A stretch of 64,000 nucleotides of DNA. It comes from Vicinamibacterales bacterium (GTDB lineage: Bacteria > Acidobacteriota > Vicinamibacteria > Vicinamibacterales > UBA2999). Made by a program: the position numbers and the translations under genes. The notes beneath the pieces are model-generated. The model had not been told where the DNA came from. It worked only from the letters and a program-made list of their open reading frames with translations, and did no database searches. Each line of letters opens with the position of its first letter. Within the stretch, counting starts at the first letter, position 1. The stretch lies in assembly GCA_041394705.1 (NCBI GenBank), contig JAWKHS010000023.1, positions 1 to 64,000 of the forward strand, in the 5' to 3' direction. Below, in pieces: positions 17,910-27,124 of this stretch.

Positions 17910-19260
17910 TTACAGCTTGTAGCGCTCGAGGCGCCGGTAGAGGGCGCTGCGCGAGAGGCCCAGGGCGCGCGCGGCGTGACTGACGTTGCCGTAGCGGGCC
18001 ATCGCCTTCTTGATGAGGAACGCCTCGACGTCCTCGAGGCTCATGTCCTCGAGCCGCCCCGCCGACGACGGGTCCACGCGCAGGCCCAGGTCGGCCGCGC
18101 GCACGACCGTCGACTGCGTCATGAGCACGGCGCGCTCGATCGCGTGGTCCAGCTCGCGCACGTTGCCCGGCCAGCGGTGGTCGGCCAGCACCTGCAGGGC
18201 CGCGGCCTCGAAGCCGGTCACGTGCTTGCGGTACCGCTGGGCGTGCTGGGTGAGGAAGTGCCGCGCCAGGAGCGGGATGTCCTCGCGGCGGTCGCGCAGC
18301 GGCGGCAGCGCGATCTCGATCGTGTTCAGACGGAAGAGCAGGTCCTGGCGGAACCGGCCGGTCTCCACCTCCGCGTTCAGGTCGGCGTTGGTGGCCGAGA
18401 CGATCCGGACGTCCACCTTGCGGGTGCGCGAGGAGCCCACGCGCTCGAACTCGCCGGTCTCGATCACGCGCAGCAGCTTGGCCTGCTGGCTGGACGGGAC
18501 GTTGGCGATCTCGTCGAGGAACAGCGTGCTCCCGTCGGCCAGCTCGAATCGGCCCACCCGATCGGCCTTCGCGTCGGTGAAGGCGCCCTTCACGTGGCCG
18601 AAGAGCTCGCTCTCGAAGACGCCTTCGGCCATGCCGCCCGCGTTGACGGTCACCATCGGCCGGGCGTGGCGCGGCGACACGGCATGGAGGGCCTGGGCGA
18701 CGAGGCTCTTGCCCGTCCCGTTCTCGCCGCTGACGAGCACGTTGGCGTCGGATGGGCCCACGCGGGCGATCACGTCGAGTACGGGCCGCATGGCGGCCGA
18801 CTCGGCCAGGATGGGCGAGCGGCCGTCGGCCATCAGCGCCTGGTTGGCGAGCTCGAGGCGGCGGCCCAGCCGGATGGCCCGGCCGAGCTCGGTCTGCGTC
18901 CGGACGATCGCGAGCAGCCGCTCGTTGTCCCAGGGCTTCTGGATGAAGTCCCGGGCGCCCCGCCGCATGGCCTCGACGGCGACGTCCACCGAGCCCCAGG
19001 CCGTCATGACGACGACCGGCAGCGACTCGTCCGCCATGCGGATCCGTCGCAGGAGGTCGAGGCCTTCCTCGCCCGACGTCGTGTCGCGCGAGTAGTTCAG
19101 GTCGATGAGGACGACGTCGTAATCCTTCAGTTCCAGCGCCCGCGCCACCTGGCCCGGCGACGACGCGGTGTCGACGACGTAGCCCTCCGGCTTCAGCAGC
19201 AGGCGCAGCGCTTCCAGGACATCGGCCTGGTCGTCGCCGATGAGGACGCGGGACGGGACG

Positions 19261-19271
<11 letters not shown>
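17910..19271 (-). CDS. NtrC-family sigma-54-dependent response regulator
   Basis: 453 residues in the classical order. The receiver (1-125) has acidic pair DD, phospho-acceptor Asp in VVLIDLNY, Thr in VVMTAWG and Lys in IQKPW. The AAA+ domain has Walker A SGENGTGKS, a GAFTDA version of the sigma-54-contact loop GAFTGA, Walker B TLFLDEIA and arginine-finger region FRQDLLFRLN. A Fis-type helix-turn-helix ends the protein (NVSHAARALGLSRSALYRRL). It would open promoters bound by sigma-54 when phosphorylated by the kinase next door. Its start overlaps the ABC ATPase gene by 11 bases, so regulator and transporter are translated together. A -24/-12 type promoter heads the operon (24504-24519). Confidence 0.94.
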
Positions 19272-19929
<658 letters not shown>

Positions 19930-19976
19930 GGACCTTCCAGGGGACGGGGCCGCGCCAGGCGCGGCGATGGGGACGC

Positions 19977-22397
19977 CTAGTCGGCGCGAAGCGCGGTCAT
20001 GGGATCGACCAACGTGGCACGCCGGGCGGGAAGATAGCACGCGGCCGCGGAGGCCACGAGCATGAGGGCGGCCAGGCCGCCGAGGATGACGGGATCGGCC
20101 GTCGTCGTGTGGAAGAGCAGCCGGTTGACGAGCCGGCCGAGCGCGACCACCACGGCCACGCCGGTGGCGAGCCCGAGGCCCGTGAGCACGAGCCCTTCCC
20201 TGAGGACGCCCGCGCGCATCGCGGCCGGCGTCGCCCCGAGGGCGAGGCGGGTGGCGAACTCGCGCGTCCTGGCCGCGACCGACACGGTCAGCAGGCCGTA
20301 GAGCCCGAGCGACGCCAGGGCGAGGGCCACCGCCGCGAACACCGCCGACAGCCGCGCGCGGAAGCGCGGCTCGTCCGCGGCCGCGCGGACGACGTCGGTC
20401 AGGGGCTCGGCCGGGTCCAGCGCCAGGTCCGGCGCCTCGGTGCGCACGGCCGTCACGATCGCATCGCGGATGCCCGCGTCCGGGCCGCGCCCGCGCGCCA
20501 TCAGCCGCATGAACGGCAGCGTGAGCTGCGTGAAGGGCAGGTACACGGTGGGATCCGGGTCGGCGTCGAGCGACGCGGCCGCCGCATCGGCCACCACGCC
20601 GATCACGCGGTAGGCGTCGGACGCGTCCTCGCCGAAGCCGATGCGCCGGTCCAGGACGTCCCCGCCGCCGAGCAGGTGCTCCGCCAGCGTGCGGTTCACG
20701 ATCAGGGCGTGGGCGTCCTCGGCGAGATCCCGCGCCTCGAAATCCCGTCCCGCCACGAACGCAATGCCCAGCGTCGCGAAGTACTGCCGGCCGATGGAGG
20801 CCAGCCGGACGCGGTACTCGCGATCGGACGGATCGCCGGGACGTGGGCGGTCGAGCCGCACCGAGGCGTTCGCCTGGTTGTTGACGAGCGGCGTGGGGAA
20901 GACCACGGTCGCCGCGCTGACGCGCGGGTCCTGGCGCAAGCGCTCGGTGACCTGACGGAAGAAGCGCACCTGCGCCGCGTTGTCGAAGCGGGCCTGCGGC
21001 AGGACGATCTGCTGCGTGACGACGCCCTCCGGCGCGAATCCGATGTCGCGCCGCTGCAGCGACACGAGCGACTTCACCATGACGCCGGCACCCGCCAGCA
21101 GGACGACCGCCAAGGCGACCTGCGCGACGACCAGGGCGCGTCGTCCCCGCTGCCGGCCGCCGGTCGACGTCCGGCCGCCGTCGTGCAGGGCGGAGGCCGC
21201 GTCCTGGCGGGTCGACCACCACGCGGGCACGGCGCCGAACGCGAGGCCGACCAGGGCCGACACGGCGAAGGCGAAGGTCACGGCCGCCGCGTCCAGCCGG
21301 ATCTCGGCCGCCCGCGGCATCGACTCGGGCAGCAGCGCGCGAAGGCCGTCGAGGAGCCAGACGCCAGCGACCACGCCCAGCAGTCCGCCGGCGAGGGCGA
21401 GGAGGAGGCTTTCGGCGAGCAGCTGACGCACGAGCCGGGGACCGCCGGCGCCCAGCGCGGTCCGCACCGCGAACTCGCGGCGCCGGCCGAGGGCCCGGGC
21501 CACGAGCAGCCCGGCCAGGTTGGTGCAGGCGATGAGCAGCACCAGGCCGACCGCCCCGAACAGGACGAGGAGCGAGGGGCGGGCATCGCCGACGAGGGCT
21601 TCGTGCACGGGCGTCAGCGCGAATCCCTCGTTCTTGTCGGTGTCGGGGTATCGCTCGGCCAGCGTCGTGCCCAGCACGCGGAGGTCCGCCTCGGCCTCCC
21701 GCACCGACACGCCGTCGGTCAGCCGGGCGACGACGTCGAGGTACCCGACGTCGCGGTTGGTCTCGGGGTCGCCCTCGACCTCGAGAGGCGGCGCCGGCAC
21801 CGACCGCTCCGGGAGCCGCCAGACGCGGGCTCCGGTCGGGTAGTCGAACTCGGGCGCCATCACGCCCAGGACCGTCGCGGGCACCCCGTCGAGGCGGATG
21901 GTCCGGCCCACGACGGCCGGGTCGGCGCCGAAGTGTTGTCGCCACGCGCCGTCCGCGAGCACGACGCCGTCGCCGCCGGGTGTGTCGGCGGCGGACGAGA
22001 ACGCGCGCCCGAGGGCCGGCGTCGCGCCGAGGACGTCGAAGAAGTTGGTGGTGACGACGGCGCCGCTCACGCGTGCCGCGTCGGCGCCGGTGCCGAGGCC
22101 GACCGCCGTGCCGATCGATGCCGCAGCATTCCGCACGCCCCGTGCTTCCCGCTGCAGGTCATGGAAGGCACCCGCGGGGAAGTTGCCCCGGCGCCCGTCC
22201 GCGGACACGTGCCACACCTGGACGAGGCGTTCTGGCGCCCGGAAGGGCAGGGGGCGCAGCAGCACCCCGTAGACCACGCTGAACATGGCCGACGTGGTGC
22301 CGATGCCCAGGGCGAGCGTCACGAGCGCGAGGCCCACGAACGCCGGCGCCCGGCGCCACGCCCGGACGGCGTGCCTGAGGTCGTCGATGAGGCTCAC
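19977..22397 (-). CDS. ADOP-family ABC transporter permease (duplicated FtsX/MacB permease)
   Basis: 806 residues. It opens with the ADOP hallmark DLRHAVRAWRRAPAFVGLALVTLALGIGTTSAMFS, then a MacB-type periplasmic domain (about 45-260), three membrane helices, a second periplasmic domain (about 420-650) and three more helices, ending PARRATLVDPMTALRAD. ADOPs are abundant in Acidobacteriota and are fused pairs of FtsX-like halves thought to act as mechanotransmission efflux or envelope-remodelling permeases. The flanking ATPase genes and the HlyD-type adaptor gene make this a complete tripartite-like set, though no outer-membrane TolC is encoded here. Confidence 0.92.
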   Translation of the reverse strand: MSLIDDLRHAVRAWRRAPAFVGLALVTLALGIGTTSAMFSVVYGVLLRPLPFRAPERLVQVWHVSADGRRGNFPAGAFHDLQREARGVRNAAASIGTAVGLGTGADAARVSGAVVTTNFFDVLGATPALGRAFSSAADTPGGDGVVLADGAWRQHFGADPAVVGRTIRLDGVPATVLGVMAPEFDYPTGARVWRLPERSVPAPPLEVEGDPETNRDVGYLDVVARLTDGVSVREAEADLRVLGTTLAERYPDTDKNEGFALTPVHEALVGDARPSLLVLFGAVGLVLLIACTNLAGLLVARALGRRREFAVRTALGAGGPRLVRQLLAESLLLALAGGLLGVVAGVWLLDGLRALLPESMPRAAEIRLDAAAVTFAFAVSALVGLAFGAVPAWWSTRQDAASALHDGGRTSTGGRQRGRRALVVAQVALAVVLLAGAGVMVKSLVSLQRRDIGFAPEGVVTQQIVLPQARFDNAAQVRFFRQVTERLRQDPRVSAATVVFPTPLVNNQANASVRLDRPRPGDPSDREYRVRLASIGRQYFATLGIAFVAGRDFEARDLAEDAHALIVNRTLAEHLLGGGDVLDRRIGFGEDASDAYRVIGVVADAAAASLDADPDPTVYLPFTQLTLPFMRLMARGRGPDAGIRDAIVTAVRTEAPDLALDPAEPLTDVVRAAADEPRFRARLSAVFAAVALALASLGLYGLLTVSVAARTREFATRLALGATPAAMRAGVLREGLVLTGLGLATGVAVVVALGRLVNRLLFHTTTADPVILGGLAALMLVASAAACYLPARRATLVDPMTALRAD

Positions 22398-22418
22398 GCC
22401 GCCCGGCCTCGCGTCACC

Positions 22419-23123
22419 CTAGACGGGGGCGGCGACGTTGTCCTCCACGACGCGTCCGTCGAAGAGGTGGATGGCCCGGTCGGCGTGAGCGGCGTACCGC
22501 GGATCGTGGGTGACCATGCAGATGGTCGCGCCGCCGCGGTGCAGCTCCCGCAGAAGCTCCATCACCGCCTCGCCGTTCTTCGAGTCGAGGTTGCCCGTGG
22601 GCTCGTCCGCCAGGAGAATCGACGGCTGGCCGGCCACGGCGCGGGCCACGGCGACGCGCTGCTGCTGGCCGCCCGAGAGCTGCGAGGGCAGGTGCTTGGC
22701 GCGGTGCGCCATGCCCACGCGCTCCAGCGCAGCGTTGACGCGCTCCCGCCGCTCGTTCGACTTCATGCCGCGGTAGATGAGGGGCAGCTCGACGTTCTCG
22801 AACACCGTCAGATCGCCGATGAGGTTGAAGCTCTGGAAGATGAAGCCGATCTCGCGGTTCCGGACCCGCGCCCGCTGCGACATCGGCAGGTCCGCCACCT
22901 CCTGGCCGTTCAGGAAATAGCGGCCGTCGCTGGGCGAGTCGAGCAGCCCGAGGATGGCCAGCAGCGTCGACTTCCCGCATCCCGACGGTCCGGAGATCGC
23001 GACGTACTCGCCCCGCTGGATCTCCATGTGGATGCCCGACAGCGCGTGCGTCTCCACTTCATCCGTCAGGAAGACCTTCTTGATGCCGTCGAGCTTGATG
23101 AGGGACTGGGTGGACTCGGACAT
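22419..23123 (-). CDS. ABC transporter ATP-binding protein (MacB/LolD type)
   Basis: 234 residues. Walker A GPSGCGKST, Q-loop FIFQSFNLIGDL, signature LSGGQQQRVAVARA, Walker B ILLADEPTGNLDS and H-loop VTHDPRYA mark a MacB/LolD-type ATPase. AAGGAG lies five bases before the ATG at 23123, which decides the start against an in-frame upstream extension through a GGGACCG repeat. The gene sits between the adaptor and the ADOP permease, the standard order for these exporters, so it is the more likely cognate ATPase of the permease. Confidence 0.93.
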   Translation of the reverse strand: MSESTQSLIKLDGIKKVFLTDEVETHALSGIHMEIQRGEYVAISGPSGCGKSTLLAILGLLDSPSDGRYFLNGQEVADLPMSQRARVRNREIGFIFQSFNLIGDLTVFENVELPLIYRGMKSNERRERVNAALERVGMAHRAKHLPSQLSGGQQQRVAVARAVAGQPSILLADEPTGNLDSKNGEAVMELLRELHRGGATICMVTHDPRYAAHADRAIHLFDGRVVEDNVAAPV

Positions 23124-23148
23124 CGTCGCTCCTTCGCCGTTGAGACCA

Positions 23149-23169
23149 GGGACCGGGGACCGGGGACCG
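23149..23169. repeat. Triple GGGACCG tandem repeat
   Basis: Three perfect copies of the 7-mer GGGACCG lie in the 56-base gap between the adaptor and ATPase genes. The array could vary in number by slippage without breaking a gene; it may alter spacing or RNA structure ahead of the ATPase gene. No function is shown. Confidence 0.8.
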
Positions 23170-23179
23170 GACGCCCGCG

Positions 23180-24442
23180 CTACCGCAAACGCACGCGGTC
23201 GAACGCGTCCCACGCGGACATGTCCGACAGCACCAGTTGATCGCCTTCCTTCACGCCGCCCTTCACTTCGATGGTGTTCACCGAGCTCACGCCCAGCTGG
23301 ACCTGAGTGCGCGTCGCCTCGCCGGTCGTGCCATCGACCAGGAACAGGCCCACGGCGCTGTTCTCCTGTCCGAATGCGGGACGCCCGACATACAAGACGT
23401 TGTCCAGCCGCTCGAGTTCAACGGTGCCGTCCACCGAGAGGTCGGGGCGGGCGCCCCGCGGCAACTCACCGGTCAGCTCGATGTCGACGGTGACGGTGCC
23501 GTTCTGGGCGGCCGGATCGATGCGGGCCACCTTGCCGGGGATGATTCCGTTCCTGGTGTCCACCTGCGCCACCTGGCCGATGGCGAGGTCGCGGGCCTGG
23601 GTCTCGGCGATTCGGAGCTCGGCCTTGAGGCGGTTCGGATCGGCGACGCGGGCGACGTTGGTGCCGGGGGCCACCTGCTGGCCCACCTCGACCGGTACCT
23701 GTTCGAGCACGCCGGTCATGCCGGCGCGGACGCGGAGCTGGTCCACCTGCTGGCGGCGGAGGTTGTACAGGGTGCGGAGCTGATCCACGCGGGCCTGCTG
23801 GGCGAGGAGCTGGGCGCGCACGCTTTCCTCGGCCACCTCGACGCGCTCCTTCTCGAGGTTCGACCGCGTGTGGAGCGAGTCGGCCCGTACCGTGGACTGC
23901 TTGAGGATGAGCGCCGAGACCAGGCCTTCCTTGGCGAGGCCTTCGTTCACCTCGCGCTCGAGCCGCGCCTGCTCGTAGTCGGCGTCGACCGTGGCCGCGA
24001 TCGACTTCTGGTTGAGCCGCTCCGTCTCGAGCCGGGCCCGCAGGCTCGCCAGGTCCGCTTCCGCCGCGCGCATCTGGTTCTCGGCCTCGAGCAGCTGCTG
24101 CTGGAGCTGGGGGTCCGCCAGCTCGAGGATCACCGAGTCGGGCGTGACCTGGGCCCCGGGCCGCAGGATGATGCGCTCGACACGGCCCTGCGTGGCCGAC
24201 GGGAGCCACCGCCGGGCCTCGTCCACCGGCACGAGCGTGCCGAGTCCCCGCACCTGGCGCAGCATCGAGCCGCGCTTGACCGTGTCCACCCAGACGGTGG
24301 CGCGCTCGACGGTGGGCGCGGCCGGCTTCAGGCGGGCGAGCACCACCGACACGCCCGCCACCAGGAGGGCGCCGGCGATGCCGATCATGATCCGCTTCCG
24401 CCGCTTCTGCTGGGCTACCGAGGCCGGGCGTTGAATGTCCAT
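23180..24442 (-). CDS. HlyD/MacA-type periplasmic adaptor subunit
   Basis: 420 residues. A basic N-terminus (QQKRRKR) precedes one membrane helix (about 18-37). Residues 45-95 and 235-275 form the split lipoyl-like domain, with a long coiled coil between them (about 100-230, rich in Glu/Gln/Leu/Arg), then a beta-barrel domain (IAETQARDLAIGQVAQVDT) and a membrane-proximal domain. Such adaptors link an inner-membrane ABC permease to an outer-membrane channel. It is the first gene of the operon. GGAG lies upstream of the ATG in the leader that starts at the putative sigma-54 promoter. Confidence 0.93.
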   Translation of the reverse strand: MDIQRPASVAQQKRRKRIMIGIAGALLVAGVSVVLARLKPAAPTVERATVWVDTVKRGSMLRQVRGLGTLVPVDEARRWLPSATQGRVERIILRPGAQVTPDSVILELADPQLQQQLLEAENQMRAAEADLASLRARLETERLNQKSIAATVDADYEQARLEREVNEGLAKEGLVSALILKQSTVRADSLHTRSNLEKERVEVAEESVRAQLLAQQARVDQLRTLYNLRRQQVDQLRVRAGMTGVLEQVPVEVGQQVAPGTNVARVADPNRLKAELRIAETQARDLAIGQVAQVDTRNGIIPGKVARIDPAAQNGTVTVDIELTGELPRGARPDLSVDGTVELERLDNVLYVGRPAFGQENSAVGLFLVDGTTGEATRTQVQLGVSSVNTIEVKGGVKEGDQLVLSDMSAWDAFDRVRLR

Positions 24443-24503
24443 GTGCGCGCGTTGCTCCTTAGACGGTGGCCACCCTCACAAGGATGGCGCCTGTGTGGAG
24501 ATT

Positions 24504-24519
24504 ACCAAACGATGTGCCA
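24504..24519 (-). promoter_or_regulatory. Candidate sigma-54 (-24/-12) promoter of the efflux/NtrYX operon
   Basis: On the minus strand TGGCACATCGTTTGGT matches the sigma-54 consensus TGGCACG-N4-TTGCW at the -24 block (TGGCAC) and in spacing. The -12 block reads TTGG, with G in place of the usual C. Transcription would begin near 24493, about 50 bases before the adaptor ATG. The operon encodes its own NtrC-type activator, which supports the call. Confidence 0.55.
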
Positions 24520-24543
24520 CGCGTCGTGTCGACCGAACTTATT

Positions 24544-24577
24544 GATGGAACGAGACTTCAACATCAGGAGTTCCATC
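24544..24577. promoter_or_regulatory. Inverted repeat upstream of the candidate sigma-54 promoter
   Basis: GATGGAAC (24544-24551) and GTTCCATC (24570-24577) are perfect 8-base arms separated by 18 bases. The centre lies about 65-70 bases upstream of the predicted transcription start, a reasonable place for an activator dimer of the NtrC family. That the operon's own regulator binds here is inference. Confidence 0.45.
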
Positions 24578-24680
24578 GCGTCGTGTCCGGATGTGGGACG
24601 TCGCGACCGCGCGTGAACAGCAGCGGCCGAACTCCGCCGTGGACGTCGTGACGGGCGGCGGGACCGAGGCGCCCGCAGGA

Positions 24681-25778
24681 CTAAGACAGGCCCGTGACCT
24701 CGCGCCAGAGGTCCGGCTCCGTGACGCCCTCGGTCGCGACGGCCATCACGCGAGTCCCAGCCGTCAGCCCGAGCGCGGCTCGGGCGCCGGCATCGTTGGC
24801 GACCTCCAGGAGCGCCCCGACGCCCGCGGCGCCGGACGTCCCGACCGCCAGGGCCGGGTCGCCGCCATCGGGCCGGGCCAGGCGCCGCATGGCCGCGCGG
24901 CACGACGCGTCGTCGATTGCCACCGCGCCGTCCACGAGCCCACGCGCGCTGTCGAAGGCCAGCGGCGACACCTCGCCGCACCGCAGGCCGGCCATGATGG
25001 TCGTGAGCGGACCGGGCAGGCGCGTCGGACGCCCGGCCCGCATCGACGCCTGCACGCACGCGGCCGCCGCCGGCTCGACGGCGATGAGGCGCGGCCGCGC
25101 CTGGCCGAAGCGCCAGGCCGACCAGCTGGCCACGGCCGCCAGGAGCCCGCCGACCCCGGCCTGCACGAGCAGGACGTCCGGTGGACCATCGTCGCCCCAC
25201 TGCTCTTCGGCGTCGTCCATCACGCGCGTGTAGCCGAGCATGATGTCGCGCGGCACCTGCTCGTACCCCTCATACGACGTGTCGGACACGACGGTCGCGC
25301 CGGTTCGCGCGGCGTCGTCGGCCGCGAGGCGGACGGCGTCGTCATAGGTGCCGGCCACGCGGACCACCAGGGCGCCTTCCGAGGCGATCGCGTCGACGCG
25401 GGGCACCGTGACGGCGTCGTCGAGATAGATGCGCGCCCGCAGGCCGGCGAGCCGGGCCGCCCGCGCGACGGCTCGACCGTGGTTGCCGGCGCTCGCGCAC
25501 ACGACGGTGTCACCGGCCGTGAGGCCCCCGCGAGACTGGAGTGCCGCCACGGCGAACTCCACGCCCAGGCTCTTGAACGCCGGCAGGCCGAAGCGCGCCG
25601 TTTCGTCCTTGACCCAGACCGCTCCGAGGCCCAGGGCCGCCGCCAGGGCCGGCAGACGCTGGAGCGGCGTGGACCCCCCGCGCGTTGAGAAGAAGGCCCG
25701 CTGACGGGCATACTCGTCCGCGGTGAAGAGCCCCGGCCGCGACTCGCCGGGCCGCGCGAGCGTGTGCCACGTGGCCAT
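24681..25778 (-). CDS. Diaminopropionate ammonia-lyase-like PLP enzyme
   Basis: 365 residues of the fold-type II PLP family. The Schiff-base Lys is about K69 in RFGLPAFKSLG, the phosphate region is SAGNHGRAVA, and the GVGGLLAA glycine loop follows. The FGLPAFKSLG context is typical of diaminopropionate ammonia-lyase (YgeX), which degrades 2,3-diaminopropionate to pyruvate and ammonia; a threonine dehydratase-like or related activity is the alternative. It is shorter than E. coli YgeX. The ATG at 25778 is 12 bases from a TATACT -10 element on the minus strand, so the leader is very short. It diverges from the HIT-like gene. Confidence 0.78.
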   Translation of the reverse strand: MATWHTLARPGESRPGLFTADEYARQRAFFSTRGGSTPLQRLPALAAALGLGAVWVKDETARFGLPAFKSLGVEFAVAALQSRGGLTAGDTVVCASAGNHGRAVARAARLAGLRARIYLDDAVTVPRVDAIASEGALVVRVAGTYDDAVRLAADDAARTGATVVSDTSYEGYEQVPRDIMLGYTRVMDDAEEQWGDDGPPDVLLVQAGVGGLLAAVASWSAWRFGQARPRLIAVEPAAAACVQASMRAGRPTRLPGPLTTIMAGLRCGEVSPLAFDSARGLVDGAVAIDDASCRAAMRRLARPDGGDPALAVGTSGAAGVGALLEVANDAGARAALGLTAGTRVMAVATEGVTEPDLWREVTGLS

Positions 25779-25790
25779 GTGTCGGCGGCA

Positions 25791-25796
25791 AGTATA
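25791..25796 (-). promoter_or_regulatory. -10 element (TATACT) for the ammonia-lyase-like gene
   Basis: TATACT on the minus strand ends 12 bases before the ATG at 25778, giving an expected leader of about 5-6 bases. The same AT-rich patch on the plus strand (TATATC) could serve the divergent gene at 25839, so the two genes may share it. Confidence 0.4.
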
Positions 25797-25838
25797 TCGA
25801 CCGCGGCTGCCGCGGCCGACCGAAGGAGTGGTCCCACC

Positions 25839-26450
25839 ATGTCCCACGTGCTGGCCCGCGCGGCGGGCGGCGCCGTCAGTCTGCCCGATCCGGCGACGAT
25901 CATGATCGACAGGGAGGACGGCGGCCAGCTGGTCGTCTATCCGCCGCGGCCCGTCTGGGACCGCACCGCGCTGTCGCACGCCGAACTCCTCGACTGGACC
26001 CGGCTCGTGGCGGCCACGGCGCGGGCGATGCTCGAGTCGCTGCCGCAACTCGCCGGCGGCTGTCTGAACTACTGGGACGCCGGGAACTGGGCGCTGAATC
26101 CCGCCGCGGATCCGCCTGGACCCAAGACCGGCCCGGCCCACCGGCGACTGCACCTGCACCTGTGCGGACGGAGCCCCAATTCGGCGGACCCGTCGTGGCC
26201 GTGGGGCGAGGCGCCGACGTTTCCGCCGTTCTCCGACCGGTTCTCGTGGTCGCTGGGCAAGCGCGCGCTCACGGCCGCGGAGTGCGTGGCCGTCGTCGAC
26301 CGGGCGCGTGAGGTTCTGCGCGACGTGTACGCGACTGGCGACACCGGGGGTCTGGAGGCCGGGACCTGTCGCGGTTGCGGGTACCCCACACCGTCGGTCG
26401 ACCTCGCCGACACCCGGTGCCCGACCTGCCGGGCCGAGGGGGGCGCATGA
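25839..26450 (+). CDS. Uncharacterised protein with HIT-like motif and C-terminal zinc ribbon
   Basis: 203 residues, not assigned to a named family. The middle has LNYWDAGNWALN and PAHRRLHLHLCGRSP, which resembles the histidine triad of HIT hydrolases/nucleotidyltransferases, where His residues act on nucleotide phosphates. The C-terminus has two CxxC pairs (CRGCGYP and CPTC) that look like a zinc ribbon. No signal peptide or membrane segment is present. GAAGGAG lies 10 bases before the ATG at 25839. The stop overlaps the start of the HAD hydrolase (ATGA), so both are probably made together. A role in nucleotide-linked metabolite turnover is only a guess. Confidence 0.6.
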   Translation: MSHVLARAAGGAVSLPDPATIMIDREDGGQLVVYPPRPVWDRTALSHAELLDWTRLVAATARAMLESLPQLAGGCLNYWDAGNWALNPAADPPGPKTGPAHRRLHLHLCGRSPNSADPSWPWGEAPTFPPFSDRFSWSLGKRALTAAECVAVVDRAREVLRDVYATGDTGGLEAGTCRGCGYPTPSVDLADTRCPTCRAEGGA

Positions 26451-27115
26451 GACGCGTGGACCTCGTCGTTCTCGATCTCGTCGGCACGACGGTGCAGGCC
26501 GACGACGCCGTGCCCCAGGCCTTCGCCGCGGCGCTCGCCGCCGAGGGTGTCGCGATCGCGCCGGACGCCCTCACGGCGCTGCGTGGGGCGACGAAGCGCC
26601 AGGCCGTCGAGGCGCTCCTTCCGCCCGGGCCGGATCTCGCCGCGCGGGTGGAGCGCGCCTACGGCCTGTTCCAGGCGCGGCTCTTCGACGCGTACACTCC
26701 GGGGCGGGTCGCGCCGATCGCGGGCGCCCTCGACGCCATCGAGCGCCTCAGGAGCGCGGGCGTGCTCGTCGCCTTGAACACGGGCTTCGACCGTGCGCTG
26801 GCGTCACACCTGCTCGAGGCGCTCGGGTGGACGGCCGTGGCCGACGTTCTGGTGGCGGGGGACGAGGTGGCCCAGGGGCGGCCCGCCCCGTTTCTCATCT
26901 ACGGGGCGATGGAGCGCACGGGCGTCATCGATGTGGGCCGCGTCGCGAATGTCGGCGACACGGTGATGGACCTCGAGGCCGGACACCACGCCCGGGCCGG
27001 GTGGAACATCGGCGTCTGGTCCGGCGCGCACGATCGCGCGCGACTGGCCGCCGCGCCGCACACGCACCTGTGCGCATCCATCGCGGACGTCCCGGCCGTG
27101 CTCGGCCTGGCCTGA
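26447..27115 (+). CDS. HAD hydrolase, phosphonatase-like subfamily
   Basis: 222 residues. HAD motif I is LDLVGTTVQ with nucleophile Asp, motif II is ALNTGFD, and motifs III/IV are GRPAPFLIYGAM and VANVGDTVMDLEAG. The DLVGTTV start and cap length fit the phosphonoacetaldehyde-hydrolase-like group. Which substrate it uses cannot be told, since no phosphonate transport or aminotransferase gene is nearby. The ATG overlaps the upstream stop by 4 bases. It converges on the amidohydrolase gene with a 9-base gap. Confidence 0.82.
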   Translation: MRRVDLVVLDLVGTTVQADDAVPQAFAAALAAEGVAIAPDALTALRGATKRQAVEALLPPGPDLAARVERAYGLFQARLFDAYTPGRVAPIAGALDAIERLRSAGVLVALNTGFDRALASHLLEALGWTAVADVLVAGDEVAQGRPAPFLIYGAMERTGVIDVGRVANVGDTVMDLEAGHHARAGWNIGVWSGAHDRARLAAAPHTHLCASIADVPAVLGLA

Positions 27116-27124
27116 CGCAACGCG

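Noticed and set aside
20109..23240. A 1043-codon plus-strand frame across the ADOP permease and ATPase genes
   Set aside because: Composition is Arg/His/Gly/Glu-rich with no recognisable motif. The minus-strand ADOP and ATPase have complete family motifs.
24591..25688. Plus-strand 365-codon frame over the ammonia-lyase-like gene
   Set aside because: Antisense shadow without motif; the minus-strand protein has PLP Lys and glycine loop.
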